Origin: DSFO01 sp041640715
GTDB lineage: Archaea; Thermoproteota; Thermoprotei; Gearchaeales; Gearchaeaceae
DNA: 60,477 nt
NCBI GenBank assembly: GCA_041640715.1
Contig: JBEPZU010000008.1
Span: 1 to 60,477, forward strand
Direction of reading: 5' to 3'
In this document: positions 45,287-54,066 of the stretch, piece after piece
Layout: each line of letters opens with the position of its first letter
Position numbering within the stretch: position 1 is the first letter of the stretch
Notes under the pieces: model-generated
Databases searched by the model: none
What the model was told of the DNA's origin: nothing
Seen by the model: the letters and a program-made list of their open reading frames with translations, nothing else
Program-made: the position numbers and the translations under genes

Positions 45287-46485
45287 ATAACAGCTAGAAA
45301 AACAGGTAGGTCATTTTTATCCAATATCAAGGCCCTCTTAGGATACTTCCTGTGAGGCTTACCTACCTTGACTTCGATCATTAAATCTCCTGCGATACAA
45401 TCTATCTCATAAGCGTTCCTAAAATAATACACTGACCCGAATTTCCTCTTCAAATGAGATTGAACTATCCATTCATAAAAAGCGCTTTCTAGGTATTTCT
45501 CACCAGTCCAAATGCTCAAAGTATTAGCTAAAAAAGGGTCTAGGAAGAAGAATTTCCTTTCCTTTCTCCAATTGATTTCATCGCGTTTATATAAGGCTGT
45601 ATCTAAGATGAAGAGACTTTGGAAGGCTTCTAAATAATCTTGAACTGTTTTGTAGGAGACTCCTACATCATTACCGATCGTATTAAATGAAAGAGGAGAA
45701 GGAGCTTTTCTTAGGATGCTAGCTAAGATAGCTTTAGTCAATCCTAAGCTTTTACCAGCTCTTAGTATTTCGTTTTCGATAGAATATATTAATTGAAGTT
45801 CAGCTTCAGGATCCTCGTTTATTGAAAGTGGATATCCTCCTTTATTTATATATTCCTCGAAAAACCTCTTTATTTTGTCCTCCATCTTCCAAGCTTTCTT
45901 CATCCTTTCTTCTATGCTACCATTGTCTTCGATTTTAATTCCCTTTATCTCAAGGAATTCTTTGAAGCTGAGAGGCAGCACTAAAATATCCCTTCCTTTG
46001 CCTCTCCTACCAGGGAATAATTCTACTTCTCCTCTAAGCTTAATAGAAGAGGATCCTGTAATCGTTATTACATCATTTTTGAAGATGCCCATATCTATGT
46101 AGCCTTTGAGTACCCTCCACCAATCGTTTACGCTGGTTACTTCGTCCAAGAATATGAAGGAATTAGCAATTTTCTCCATTTCCTTTATTTCTAGATATTC
46201 TTTCAACGATTTTTCCAAAGAACTTAAATCTGGAAGCAAAGTGCAATCTAAATAAAACACGCTCTCTGGTCTAAGATTTTTCAATAGACTTGAAATCAAT
46301 AATTTTATCCCTGTAGTTTTTCCTGTTTGTCTAGGACCTATGACGAAATTCAAAGAAAACGGCTCAAGAGAGATTTCTTCTAGCCATTTAGGAATCCATC
46401 TAATCTTCATTCCTTCCCATCTTTCTATGTGGTAATCTTTTCTATCCTTCCACCAAGGGTTCTGTTTCAAAAACAATTCCTTCAT
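45283..46485 (-). CDS. AAA-type ATPase, DUF4143 family
   Basis: The 400-residue protein has a Walker A motif GPRQTGKTTG near residue 50, Walker B-like SFIFLDEVTSVNDWW, a sensor TITGSSS, then PLSFKEFLEIKG, a winged-helix region (SPLSFNTIGNDVGVSYKTVQ), and the C-terminal nuclease-like DUF4143 part with SHLKRKFGSVYYFRNAYEID and MIEVKVGK. This E-x-K set recalls the restriction-endonuclease fold. Such ATPases are numerous in archaea, variable between strains, and of unknown role. It is intact and borders the decayed gene at 46547. Confidence 0.87.
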   Translation of the reverse strand: MKELFLKQNPWWKDRKDYHIERWEGMKIRWIPKWLEEISLEPFSLNFVIGPRQTGKTTGIKLLISSLLKNLRPESVFYLDCTLLPDLSSLEKSLKEYLEIKEMEKIANSFIFLDEVTSVNDWWRVLKGYIDMGIFKNDVITITGSSSIKLRGEVELFPGRRGKGRDILVLPLSFKEFLEIKGIKIEDNGSIEERMKKAWKMEDKIKRFFEEYINKGGYPLSINEDPEAELQLIYSIENEILRAGKSLGLTKAILASILRKAPSPLSFNTIGNDVGVSYKTVQDYLEAFQSLFILDTALYKRDEINWRKERKFFFLDPFLANTLSIWTGEKYLESAFYEWIVQSHLKRKFGSVYYFRNAYEIDCIAGDLMIEVKVGKPHRKYPKRALILDKNDLPVFLAVI

Positions 46486-46546
46486 CTTAGAAGTTTTATT
46501 TCTAATGATATATAAGTATATTAGAATTTTTATCTCTAATATTTAG

Positions 46547-46871
46547 GATAATGCTAACATTTTTGCCAAAGAGCTAGGAAATTCAGAAGGATTGCATGTA
46601 GCGTTTTATGATCAAGAGAGCAAAAGATATGAGGAAACAATCTTCAGAGAAAAGCTTGAGATGATTAGCGCGATAGGATAAGCATGGATGGCGATGAATT
46701 CTTCATTCATTGTCATGTTAATGCAACTGGCAAAGATAGTAAAGATTTAGGGGGCATGTTCTAAAAGGAAGTAGGACCTTTGCAGGGGAAATATTCTTAA
46801 TAGAAATCGTGGGAGAAGAGATACGCAGAGTTTACGATGAAAGTTCAGGATTGAAGCTGATTTCTAAATAG
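46547..46871 (+). pseudogene. Decayed DUF296/PPC-domain protein
   Basis: Three fragments in different frames, read in order, rebuild the domain: GLHVAFYDQESKRYEE with KLEMISAIG, then a stop at about 46679; DEFFIHCHVNATGKDSKDLG, then a stop at about 46761; and TFAGEIFLIEIVGEEIRRV followed by YDESSGLKLIS to the TAG at 46869-46871. The HCHVNATGKD part matches the metal-binding His-x-His of PPC domains, known from archaeal, bacterial and plant AT-hook proteins. At least two frame changes and internal stops mark it as broken. No other gene fits the 400-nt gap. Confidence 0.78.
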
Positions 46872-46889
46872 AACCTATGAAGGAAAATT

Positions 46890-47582
46890 CTAGAGAGGCA
46901 GCCTGGATCGTTTAAAGCTCTTGATTATTTTATCAGGATAATCAGTGGCGATCCAATCCACCTTGAGTTGCTTCATTTTGCTCATATCTTCTAAGGTATT
47001 AACCACCCATGCGATGACTTCAATTCCTAGCTTATGTGCTTCTTCAACGAGCTCTAGATCTATCATATCTATCCTAGGTAAAATGTAATCAGGAATAAAG
47101 CTTTTGTACATATCTTCGATCTTGAAGGGCCTACATACGAATATTGTTCCAATCTTAAATCCAACTTCCTTTGCTCTAGGCAATATTTGATGATAAAATG
47201 ATATTAGAATTGCCTTATCCCTTAAGCCATGGGAATTAATCGTATCAATTACCTTATCTATCGTATCTACTTCTTTCAATTCGACTAAGAAGTTTTTATC
47301 TGTATTTTTAAGAAATTTCAACGCCTCATCCAAGGTAGGAATGGGTTCGCCTTTAACTCTGAGCTTTTTCAATGAAGGTAAATCTATATCCCTAACAAAG
47401 CCCTTCGCGTTTGTAAGTCTTTCCAATCTTTCATCGTGAAATAATATCAATATACCATCCTTGGTCATCCTAACGTCGAACTCTACAGCATCTACTCCAA
47501 TTTCAATTCCGCGTTTTATCGCCTTCAAGGTATTCTCTGGCTCTATTCCAGCAGCTCCTCTATGACCTATGATTTTCATCAT
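46890..47582 (-). CDS. Glycerophosphodiester phosphodiesterase
   Basis: The 230-residue TIM-barrel enzyme has the GDPD catalytic opening IGHRGAAGIEPENTLKAI, the metal ligands in AVEFDVRMTKDG and the second His in LILFHDERLERLT, and a C-terminal VDWIATDYPDKI. It releases glycerol phosphate from glycerophosphodiesters, here probably from phospholipid turnover. No signal peptide is seen. Its substrate in an archaeon would carry sn-glycerol-1-phosphate, which is an inference. A single gene on its strand. Confidence 0.92.
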   Translation of the reverse strand: MMKIIGHRGAAGIEPENTLKAIKRGIEIGVDAVEFDVRMTKDGILILFHDERLERLTNAKGFVRDIDLPSLKKLRVKGEPIPTLDEALKFLKNTDKNFLVELKEVDTIDKVIDTINSHGLRDKAILISFYHQILPRAKEVGFKIGTIFVCRPFKIEDMYKSFIPDYILPRIDMIDLELVEEAHKLGIEVIAWVVNTLEDMSKMKQLKVDWIATDYPDKIIKSFKRSRLPL

Positions 47583-47806
47583 TTAAGAAAATCCAATGAA
47601 TTAAATATAGTTGATTTTGAGCTAAGTATTCATCTTACCATTCCCTAAACGATGAAGTTTATGTAAATTTTGATTAGAATCATACTCTACTAATCTTCAT
47701 GAAGATTGTTGTGAATAATGCGATTATTTTACCAAGCATTTGTCTAATTAACTCGATTTCATCAATCCTTTAAAGAATATTAAGCTCATGTTTAACTTAA
47801 GCAGTA

Positions 47807-48415
47807 ATGGGTATCATCCTTGCACAGCTACCATACCTATTTTACGGCAGCGCATTCATTTTAGGCATAATGCACGGATCTGATCCTGGTCATGGATGGA
47901 TCCTTGCAGCTTCAATGGGGCATCAAAAGAACAGGATTAGAACTTTTTTAGCATCTACGACTATAACTGTGGGACACTTTATTTCAAGCATTGTTGTAGT
48001 AATGCTCATATGGCTTCTTAAAGAATCCGTCATCGGCTACTTTAGTTATGTTGATATAATCGCAGGATTCATGCTCATAGCTATCGGTGCTTATGGAATT
48101 TACAAGGAATTTAATAATAAAGAATCTGAACTGAACGCTACTAGTTTAACTGAATTGTTTAAGTACTCGCTGATTCTTGGCTTCGCCCATGAAGAAGAAG
48201 TAGCACTGGCTTCGATGATACTTCTAGGAAGCAATCCTTTATTGCTGGCTACTGTATACGGTTCAGCAGTATATTTAGCCATTCTGTTTTGGGCTTTTTT
48301 GACCAGTGAAATCATCATAATGAGCGGTGAAAGGGGATATAAATTAGCTGAGACATTATCTCGATCTACCCCTTTGATATTAATAGCCTTAGGTTTGTCT
48401 GTTATTTTTCTCTGA
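47807..48415 (+). CDS. NicO/UreH-like membrane transporter
   Basis: This 202-residue, six-segment protein has GIMHGSDPGHGWILAASMG, the HxxxPxHG motif of NicO/RcnA nickel-cobalt permeases, and a second conserved acidic stretch FAHEEEVALASMILLG. It is shorter than the related protein at 12864, with a clearer motif. Metal import or export is expected from the family; the metal is unknown. It lies alone between two minus-strand genes. Confidence 0.72.
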   Translation: MGIILAQLPYLFYGSAFILGIMHGSDPGHGWILAASMGHQKNRIRTFLASTTITVGHFISSIVVVMLIWLLKESVIGYFSYVDIIAGFMLIAIGAYGIYKEFNNKESELNATSLTELFKYSLILGFAHEEEVALASMILLGSNPLLLATVYGSAVYLAILFWAFLTSEIIIMSGERGYKLAETLSRSTPLILIALGLSVIFL

Positions 48416-48511
48416 GTAATTGGTCTTTGATTGAATTTAATGATACAGAAGTTGTAAATGATATCTTACATATCCAGAGATCATTCCAGCGAAGGTTCTA
48501 TAAAAGATAAT

Positions 48512-49888
48512 TCAATCTAAGAGCTTTCTTGGGTTGAGAATTCGATTTGGATCTAGGATGTTTTTCATCGCCTTAAGTAGCTCTATTTGATCGCCTATTT
48601 CTTCAAAAAGCCATTTCTTCTTAAGTAATCCTACACCATGGTGATGGGATATCGTAGCTTTATTCTTCAAGATTATCTTGGCAGCTTCATCCCAAACCTT
48701 CCAGTATGTTTCTTCGTCTTGTTTTATTAAAAACACAGAGTACATTGAAGCGCCGTTTAAATAGGGATGCGTGAATCTAGTTAACACTTTATTCACTCCT
48801 TCAATCGAGCTCAACGTGCTGTTTAACTCCTTGTAAAGCCTTGGAAGAACGCTCCACGTACATGCAGCATCAATGGTTTCAATCCAAAGGCCTTCGTTGA
48901 TCAATCTCATCAGATGCTCTTCGTAGTCTCTTGAAAAAGCTTTCCTCCAAGTTTTAACTATATCTCCTTTCATCATCCTTCCTCCATACTTCTCTGCGAT
49001 CTTATCAGTTATGCTTGCTTCAACCTCAGCCAGTCTAGGTTCATTTCTCCTAAACCTAGCTAATGCTATGAAGCTTCTTTCATTCAACATCATCAAACTG
49101 CTTGCTTCATCATGAATTACGGCTCTCCTAGGAGGAGGAATATTCATTGAGTATTCTCTTAGGAATTTAAGCAAATTTTCTAACCCATCGAAAGAATAAG
49201 CTCTATCTATTACGTAATTCGCTAAAGGTTGAATTCTTAACGTAGCAGAGACGATTATTCCAAACAGTCCTTCAGAACCTATGAATAGATTTTTCAAATC
49301 AGGACCCATAGAGGATCTTATTGCTCTTTTAGGACCCAATGATATAAGCTTCCCGTTTGGTAAAATAACCTCCAATGAAAGCAACAATTCCTCTATATTG
49401 CTAGAACTATGGGAACCAGTTCCTTTATGGGCTATCGCTCCACCTATGGTGAGCATGTTAAAAGATTGAGGATGGTAATCTATTGTGTAGCCTTTTTCAT
49501 TCAAGTAAGTTTCAAGCTCAGAAACCCTAATTCCAGCTTCTACAGTGACTAAAAGGTCTTCTTCATCGAATTCTATTATCCTTTTAAGTTCGCTTAAGTC
49601 GATTACAACGCCTCCATCGTGATACGAACCCCCTACAACACTTGAACCTCCTCCGAAAGGAATCAAAGGTACTTTCTCCTCATTGGCTAATTGGATTATC
49701 GCCTTAAGCTCATCTATATTTCTAGGTTTTAATACTAAAGGAGGATCTTCTATTGCCTTGCCCAAAATTTCATGGAGCATAAGCAAAGACCACCAATCCC
49801 TTTTGAATTTGACCCATTGTTCTCTCGGTACTATAACCTCTTCTCTTAAGTTACTTTTTATTTTATTCAAAAATTCATGAAATCCCAT
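48512..49888 (-). CDS. FAD-linked oxidase, alkylglycerone-phosphate-synthase-like
   Basis: The 458-residue protein has the PCMH FAD domain (VPLIPFGGGSSVVGG, DYHPQSFNMLTIGGAIAHKGTG-type block) and a C-terminal FAD-oxidase cap. Its end carries ATISHHHGVGLLKKKWL, the triple-His signature of alkyldihydroxyacetonephosphate synthases and their bacterial relatives rather than GlcD, plus FKRDWWSLLMLHE near the start. AGPS swaps an acyl for an alkyl group to form an ether bond. Archaea make ether lipids by another route, so the true reaction is open. A GlcD-like 2-hydroxyacid dehydrogenase is the alternative. Confidence 0.8.
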   Translation of the reverse strand: MGFHEFLNKIKSNLREEVIVPREQWVKFKRDWWSLLMLHEILGKAIEDPPLVLKPRNIDELKAIIQLANEEKVPLIPFGGGSSVVGGSYHDGGVVIDLSELKRIIEFDEEDLLVTVEAGIRVSELETYLNEKGYTIDYHPQSFNMLTIGGAIAHKGTGSHSSSNIEELLLSLEVILPNGKLISLGPKRAIRSSMGPDLKNLFIGSEGLFGIIVSATLRIQPLANYVIDRAYSFDGLENLLKFLREYSMNIPPPRRAVIHDEASSLMMLNERSFIALARFRRNEPRLAEVEASITDKIAEKYGGRMMKGDIVKTWRKAFSRDYEEHLMRLINEGLWIETIDAACTWSVLPRLYKELNSTLSSIEGVNKVLTRFTHPYLNGASMYSVFLIKQDEETYWKVWDEAAKIILKNKATISHHHGVGLLKKKWLFEEIGDQIELLKAMKNILDPNRILNPRKLLD

Positions 49889-50029
49889 ATATTACATTAC
49901 CTCTTAGTTAAGAAAACGATGATAAGACGATTTGTTAAGAAATCTATAATTTCTTGTTCTTATTTATTTTCTTATCAATGATTCTTTCTTTAAATATATA
50001 AATTCCTGCATGTATATACTTTTAAAATC

Positions 50030-51340
50030 ATGGGCCATGCGATTGAATTTTGGGAACCTCAAGTAGAAAAAATGAGCAGAAAAGAACTCCAAGAACTTCA
50101 GCTCAAAAGATTAAAGGCTCAGCTAAGAAGGGTTTATGAGAAATCTCCATTCTACAGAAGAAGATTTAAGGAGCATGGAGTTCATCCCGATGATTTAAAT
50201 AAACTTGAAGATCTCAGGAAATTCCCATTTACAACTAAGGATGATTTGAGGGAATATGGCTATCCTTATGGTGGTGAGTTCTTGACAGTTCCCATTGATG
50301 AATTAGTAGGTTGGCATATGACAAGTGGAACCACGGGTAAGCCAACAGTAGGGCCTTATACTAGGTATGATATAGAACTCTGGACCAACTTAGTAGCTAG
50401 ATGCCTAGTAGCGGCAGGTGTTACAAGAAAGGATATTTTGCTCAATATATACGGCTATGGACTATTTACTGGCGGAATAGGGCTTCATTATGGTGCCCAA
50501 GCAATAGGCGCCAAGGTAATACCATGGAGCGTAGGTAGGACTGAAGCTATGATAGATATAATAAATGAATGGAAACCTACAGCAATAACAGGTACTCCTT
50601 CATATGAGAACTATATCTTAGAAATGATGCTCAAAAAGGGAATCGATCCAAAGAAAACGAGCATAAAAATCGCTATTCCAGGAGCAGAGGCGATGAGTTT
50701 TGAGCTATTGAAGAGAATAGATGAAGGATTTGGTTTAAAGGAGAAAAATGGAGGGCCTAGGATGATTTATGGTTCTACAGAACTAATAGGTCCAGGGGCT
50801 GGTCAAGCAACTCATTGTACCGAGTACATTGGTTTCCATATGTGGACAGATCATTTTTACATGGAAATAATAGACCCTAAGACAGGAGAGCCTGTGGGAG
50901 ATGAAGGAGAAGGCGAGCTTGTGGTAACTCACTTAACTAGAGAAGCTATGCCTTTGATAAGATATAGACAAAGAGACCTGGTAAAAGTCCAGTATGTATC
51001 AACAGACTGTGGAAGGGATGCCTTCCCTGTAGTTTATGTAGCAGGTAGGGTAGATGATACCATCTTTTATAAAGGCGCGAAGATATATCCTTCAGCCCTT
51101 CAGGAAGCTATAATGAGATTCCCTGATGTATTAGAATACCAAGTCATAATAGATAAGAGAGATGTCGAATACAAGTTCATAGTAAAGGTAGAAACATTAT
51201 CTAAAGATCCTTATCTACAAGAAAGAATAGCTGATGCCTGTGAAGCTGCTGTATTTGCTAGACCTAAGGTTGAGATTGTAGAACCAGGAACGCTTCCTAG
51301 ATGGGAAGGAAAGAGCAAGAGGTTAGTAGTTTATGAATAG
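50030..51340 (+). CDS. Phenylacetate-CoA ligase family protein (PaaK-like)
   Basis: The 436-residue adenylating enzyme has LRRVYEKSPFYRRRFKEHGV at the start, FPFTTKDDLREYGYPYG, the P-loop MTSGTTGKPTV, the YGSTELIGPG region and RYRQRDLVK with a C-terminal Lys in KGAKIYPSALQEAI. It activates phenylacetate or a similar aromatic acid with CoA and ATP. A 47-residue ORF overlaps its end and a PaaI thioesterase follows. The branched-chain-type ABC importer faces it, suggesting uptake and activation of an aromatic or branched acid. Confidence 0.92.
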   Translation: MGHAIEFWEPQVEKMSRKELQELQLKRLKAQLRRVYEKSPFYRRRFKEHGVHPDDLNKLEDLRKFPFTTKDDLREYGYPYGGEFLTVPIDELVGWHMTSGTTGKPTVGPYTRYDIELWTNLVARCLVAAGVTRKDILLNIYGYGLFTGGIGLHYGAQAIGAKVIPWSVGRTEAMIDIINEWKPTAITGTPSYENYILEMMLKKGIDPKKTSIKIAIPGAEAMSFELLKRIDEGFGLKEKNGGPRMIYGSTELIGPGAGQATHCTEYIGFHMWTDHFYMEIIDPKTGEPVGDEGEGELVVTHLTREAMPLIRYRQRDLVKVQYVSTDCGRDAFPVVYVAGRVDDTIFYKGAKIYPSALQEAIMRFPDVLEYQVIIDKRDVEYKFIVKVETLSKDPYLQERIADACEAAVFARPKVEIVEPGTLPRWEGKSKRLVVYE

Positions 51341-51476
51341 AATTGAAATATTGAAGAAAATAGAAGAGTTAGCTGAAAAGTTAAAGAACGATGAAGAAAT
51401 AGTAGTTAAAGAAGCCGTTGAAAGGATACTCTCGATCTCAAGATACTTAAGAGAATATTATGAATCCAAAGCCTGA
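51333..51476 (+). CDS. Small helical protein between ligase and thioesterase, 47 residues
   Basis: An ORF from ATG 51333, overlapping the ligase stop by 8 nt and the thioesterase start by 17 nt, encodes a charged helical protein: MNRIEILKKIEELAEKL, then EEIVVKEAVERILS and SRYLREYYESKA. A GAGGT ribosome-binding site lies 9 nt upstream. Double overlap and codon use argue that it is translated. No family is recognised; it could be a small subunit of the ligase. Confidence 0.6.
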   Translation: MNRIEILKKIEELAEKLKNDEEIVVKEAVERILSISRYLREYYESKA

Positions 51477-51852
51477 TCTTTATACGAAATTTCTTAATGT
51501 CGAGATAGAAGAAGTTAAACCTGGATTAGCTAGGGTTAAGACGATAGCGCCAGATCATTCTGTAAACTTCAACGGCGTAGTTCATGGAGGGTTCATCTTT
51601 TCTGTAGCGGATATAGCCTTTGCCTATGCAAGCAATGCAGCTGGTAAGATGGCGCTGGCTTTAGATATGTGTATCTCGTATAGAAAAGCTGCAAAGGCTG
51701 GCGAAGAGATCGTAGCCGTTGCAGAAGAAGTACACAAATCAGGCAAAACTGCTTTGTACAGAATTAACGTATATGCGAATCAGGAACTCTGCGCAGTTAT
51801 TCAAGCAACTGTATACATTCTCGATAAGGAAACCGGACTTTATTCCTTATAA
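51460..51852 (+). CDS. PaaI-type hotdog thioesterase
   Basis: The 130-residue hotdog protein has VNFNGVVHGGFIFSVADIAFAYA, the PaaI motif NxxGxxHGGxxxxxxDxAxxxA with the catalytic Asp, and DMCISYRKAAKAGEEIVA. PaaI releases free CoA from phenylacetyl-CoA intermediates that stall in the pathway. It is third in the ligase operon and overlaps the convergent ABC ATPase by 6 nt. Confidence 0.92.
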   Translation: MNPKPDLYTKFLNVEIEEVKPGLARVKTIAPDHSVNFNGVVHGGFIFSVADIAFAYASNAAGKMALALDMCISYRKAAKAGEEIVAVAEEVHKSGKTALYRINVYANQELCAVIQATVYILDKETGLYSL

Positions 51853-52512
51853 GTATTTAGAAATATCGATAGAAGCTATTTCTTCTTTATTAAATAATCC
51901 CTTGACCTTACCTCCTTCTATGAAATAAACTCTATCACCTAGCATTGAAGCATATTCAATATCCTGTTCAGCTATTAACATGCTCACACCCAAATCCCGC
52001 ATCTTGAGAATGACATTAGCTAGCTCCTTCTTTGCACTAGGGAAAAGTCCTGATGAAGGCTCATCGATCATCAATAGCTTAGGTTTCATGTGATAAGCTA
52101 TAGCTAATCCTAACATTTTATACTGACCTCCGCTCAAGTTCCCAGTTTTATCATTCAGTCTATTAGCAAGCATGGGGAATAAAGAAAGGTCTATTTCTCC
52201 AGATTTCGTTGCTAGTATCAAGTTATCTTTCACTGAAAGTTCTCTAAAAGCGAGATCCCTATCAGGCAAATATCTTATACCTAACTTAAGCCTCTCCAAT
52301 ACAGGCAATTTAGTTATATCTCTACCCTCAAATATGATCTTGCCATTCATAGGGTTGATCAAGCCTACTATGGTCCTAAGGATCGTAGTTTTCCCAGCCC
52401 CGTTTGGTCCTAACAAAACAACGATCTCTTCTTTAGACACGTTTATGCTCACATCCTCTACAGCGATCATTTTACCATAACCAGAATGCAGGTTTTCAAC
52501 TTTTAATATCAT
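51847..52512 (-). CDS. livF: Branched-chain amino acid-type ABC transporter ATPase (LivF-like)
   Basis: The 221-residue ATPase has Walker A GPNGAGKTT, the signature NLSGGQYKM, and Walker B LLMIDEPSSGL, with LivF-type N-terminal residues LHSGYGKMIAVEDV. It completes the LivKHMGF-type importer as the last gene, overlapping livG by 4 nt. It powers uptake through the LivH/LivM channel. The cargo may be branched-chain amino acids, or an aromatic acid given the facing ligase operon. Confidence 0.92.
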   Translation of the reverse strand: MILKVENLHSGYGKMIAVEDVSINVSKEEIVVLLGPNGAGKTTILRTIVGLINPMNGKIIFEGRDITKLPVLERLKLGIRYLPDRDLAFRELSVKDNLILATKSGEIDLSLFPMLANRLNDKTGNLSGGQYKMLGLAIAYHMKPKLLMIDEPSSGLFPSAKKELANVILKMRDLGVSMLIAEQDIEYASMLGDRVYFIEGGKVKGLFNKEEIASIDISKYL

Positions 52513-53195
52513 GACTTGCTCAAGAAGACTTCTTTAAATAGAGGGTTTTCTAAGACCTTCTCAGGCTCTTGATCTGCTACAACCTTTCCTGCATTCATCA
52601 CGACTACCCTGTTCACTATTTTAAATAAGTTAGAAAGTTTATGTTCCACGATTATAAAGGAGAAGCCATTTTCTTTGCTAAGATTTTTAATCAATTCACC
52701 CATTTCATTGGCTTCGCTTGAAAGCAATCCAGCCATGGGCTCGTCTAATAATATTAAACTCGGTTTAAGAGCTAAGCATCTAGCCAATTCGAGTTTCTTC
52801 ATTTCGAATAAAGTCAACATAGCCGCTAAGGAATCAGCTTTAGACTTTAGACCTAGAAGCTTCAGGACTTCCTCTATTACCGATTCATCTTCAGTGGCTA
52901 TTTTAAGGTTTTCTCTGACTCTTAGGCTTTTGAAAATCTTGGTCTGTTGAAAAGACCTGGCTATTCCCAATTTTATTCTTTTATGAATTGGAAGCTTTGT
53001 TATATCTTCTCCTTTGAATATTATTTTTCCAGAATCAAGCTTTACATGTCCTGATATCGCGTTTAGCAAGGTAGTTTTCCCTGAGCCATTAGGACCTACG
53101 ATGCCTAGTAACTCTGGAGAATTCATCTTTAACGTAACCTTATCTAATGCGACTATTCCACTGAATCTTTTGGAAACCTCATTCACGAGGAGCAT
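52509..53195 (-). CDS. livG: Branched-chain amino acid-type ABC transporter ATPase (LivG-like), degenerate signature
   Basis: The 228-residue ATPase has Walker A GPNGSGKTT, SFQQTKIFKSLRVREN typical of LivG, and Walker B SLILLDEPMAGL. In place of the ABC signature (L-x-x-G-Q or similar) it reads MLTLFEMKKLELARCLAL, with no Gly-Gln. LivG proteins often vary here, but loss of both residues is notable. It overlaps livM by 17 nt and livF by 4. Confidence 0.9.
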   Translation of the reverse strand: MLLVNEVSKRFSGIVALDKVTLKMNSPELLGIVGPNGSGKTTLLNAISGHVKLDSGKIIFKGEDITKLPIHKRIKLGIARSFQQTKIFKSLRVRENLKIATEDESVIEEVLKLLGLKSKADSLAAMLTLFEMKKLELARCLALKPSLILLDEPMAGLLSSEANEMGELIKNLSKENGFSFIIVEHKLSNLFKIVNRVVVMNAGKVVADQEPEKVLENPLFKEVFLSKS

Positions 53196-54066
53196 AACGC
53201 ATTGAATATATAAAATAAACTACCAATAAAAGCGTTGCAACTATGGCTAATCTTGCCTCATAGGCTAATCCTCGAAGAAAAGAATCGAAGACATATAGCC
53301 CTGTACCCGCTAAGAAAGCCACTGTTACATCGCCTGGTTTTATACCCGCAGCTAAAAGCATGTAGATTAGAAGAGGTATAGGCTCTATGAGCGCTGTTGA
53401 CATTATTCCTTGCAATGAGGCCATAAAGAAAGTAGCAATGCCTACGAAAAATCCTGCTAGAGTATAAGCCAATATTTTGAGGTTCTTAACGTTTAATCCA
53501 GTGGATTCGGTCAATATCTCATCCATTGAAATTGAGCTTAAAATCAGACCGAATCTTCTATTAGTTATGAGTAGCATGGCAAAGATAGATAATATCGCAG
53601 ATATAGCTATATAGTAAGAATTTATTTGAAAGGTTAAAGACCAAAGAGGAATTCCATCATCTCCTTTGAATATCTCATATGCGCTTCGAGAAAGCGTTAT
53701 CAAAAGAAAGGGATAAACTAGGCTTACTACAGCATAATATGGTCCCCTAAGCTTAATTGTAGGCATTCCAATTAAAAGTCCTCCTAGAATTCCTCCTGTA
53801 ACGGATAGAAAGAGGGCTTCTACTAAGTTGCTAGAGAAAAGTGCAAACAAATATCCAGCTGTTCCCATCATGAAGGTGAAACCTAGATTAATGTAGCCAG
53901 TCCTTATTGAAGACAAAGAATAAGCAGCGGTAATAATGCCGAACATCAATGCCATGCTCAATAAAAAAGCAAGATGCTTTGATAAGAAAAATAATAGTGA
54001 TGACAGTAAAATTACAGGAATAAGCCTGATTGCAAAGTACTTAATGCTTGTGATTTTCATGCCCAT
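53179..54066 (-). CDS. livM: ABC permease, LivM-like
   Basis: The 295-residue protein has about eight to ten membrane segments and LivM landmarks: IRTGYINLGFTFMMGTAGYL (second segment), LRGPYYAVVSLVYPFLLITL and the GLILSSISMDEILTESTGLNV cytoplasmic loop that docks on the ATPases. With LivH it forms the channel. It overlaps livH by 10 nt and livG by 17. Confidence 0.9.
   Translation of the reverse strand: MGMKITSIKYFAIRLIPVILLSSLLFFLSKHLAFLLSMALMFGIITAAYSLSSIRTGYINLGFTFMMGTAGYLFALFSSNLVEALFLSVTGGILGGLLIGMPTIKLRGPYYAVVSLVYPFLLITLSRSAYEIFKGDDGIPLWSLTFQINSYYIAISAILSIFAMLLITNRRFGLILSSISMDEILTESTGLNVKNLKILAYTLAGFFVGIATFFMASLQGIMSTALIEPIPLLIYMLLAAGIKPGDVTVAFLAGTGLYVFDSFLRGLAYEARLAIVATLLLVVYFIYSMRYAPRE

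Noticed and set aside
45283..46485. DUF4143 ATPase as part of a defence system
   Set aside because: It stands alone with no partner genes typical of defence islands; such ATPases are common in archaea.
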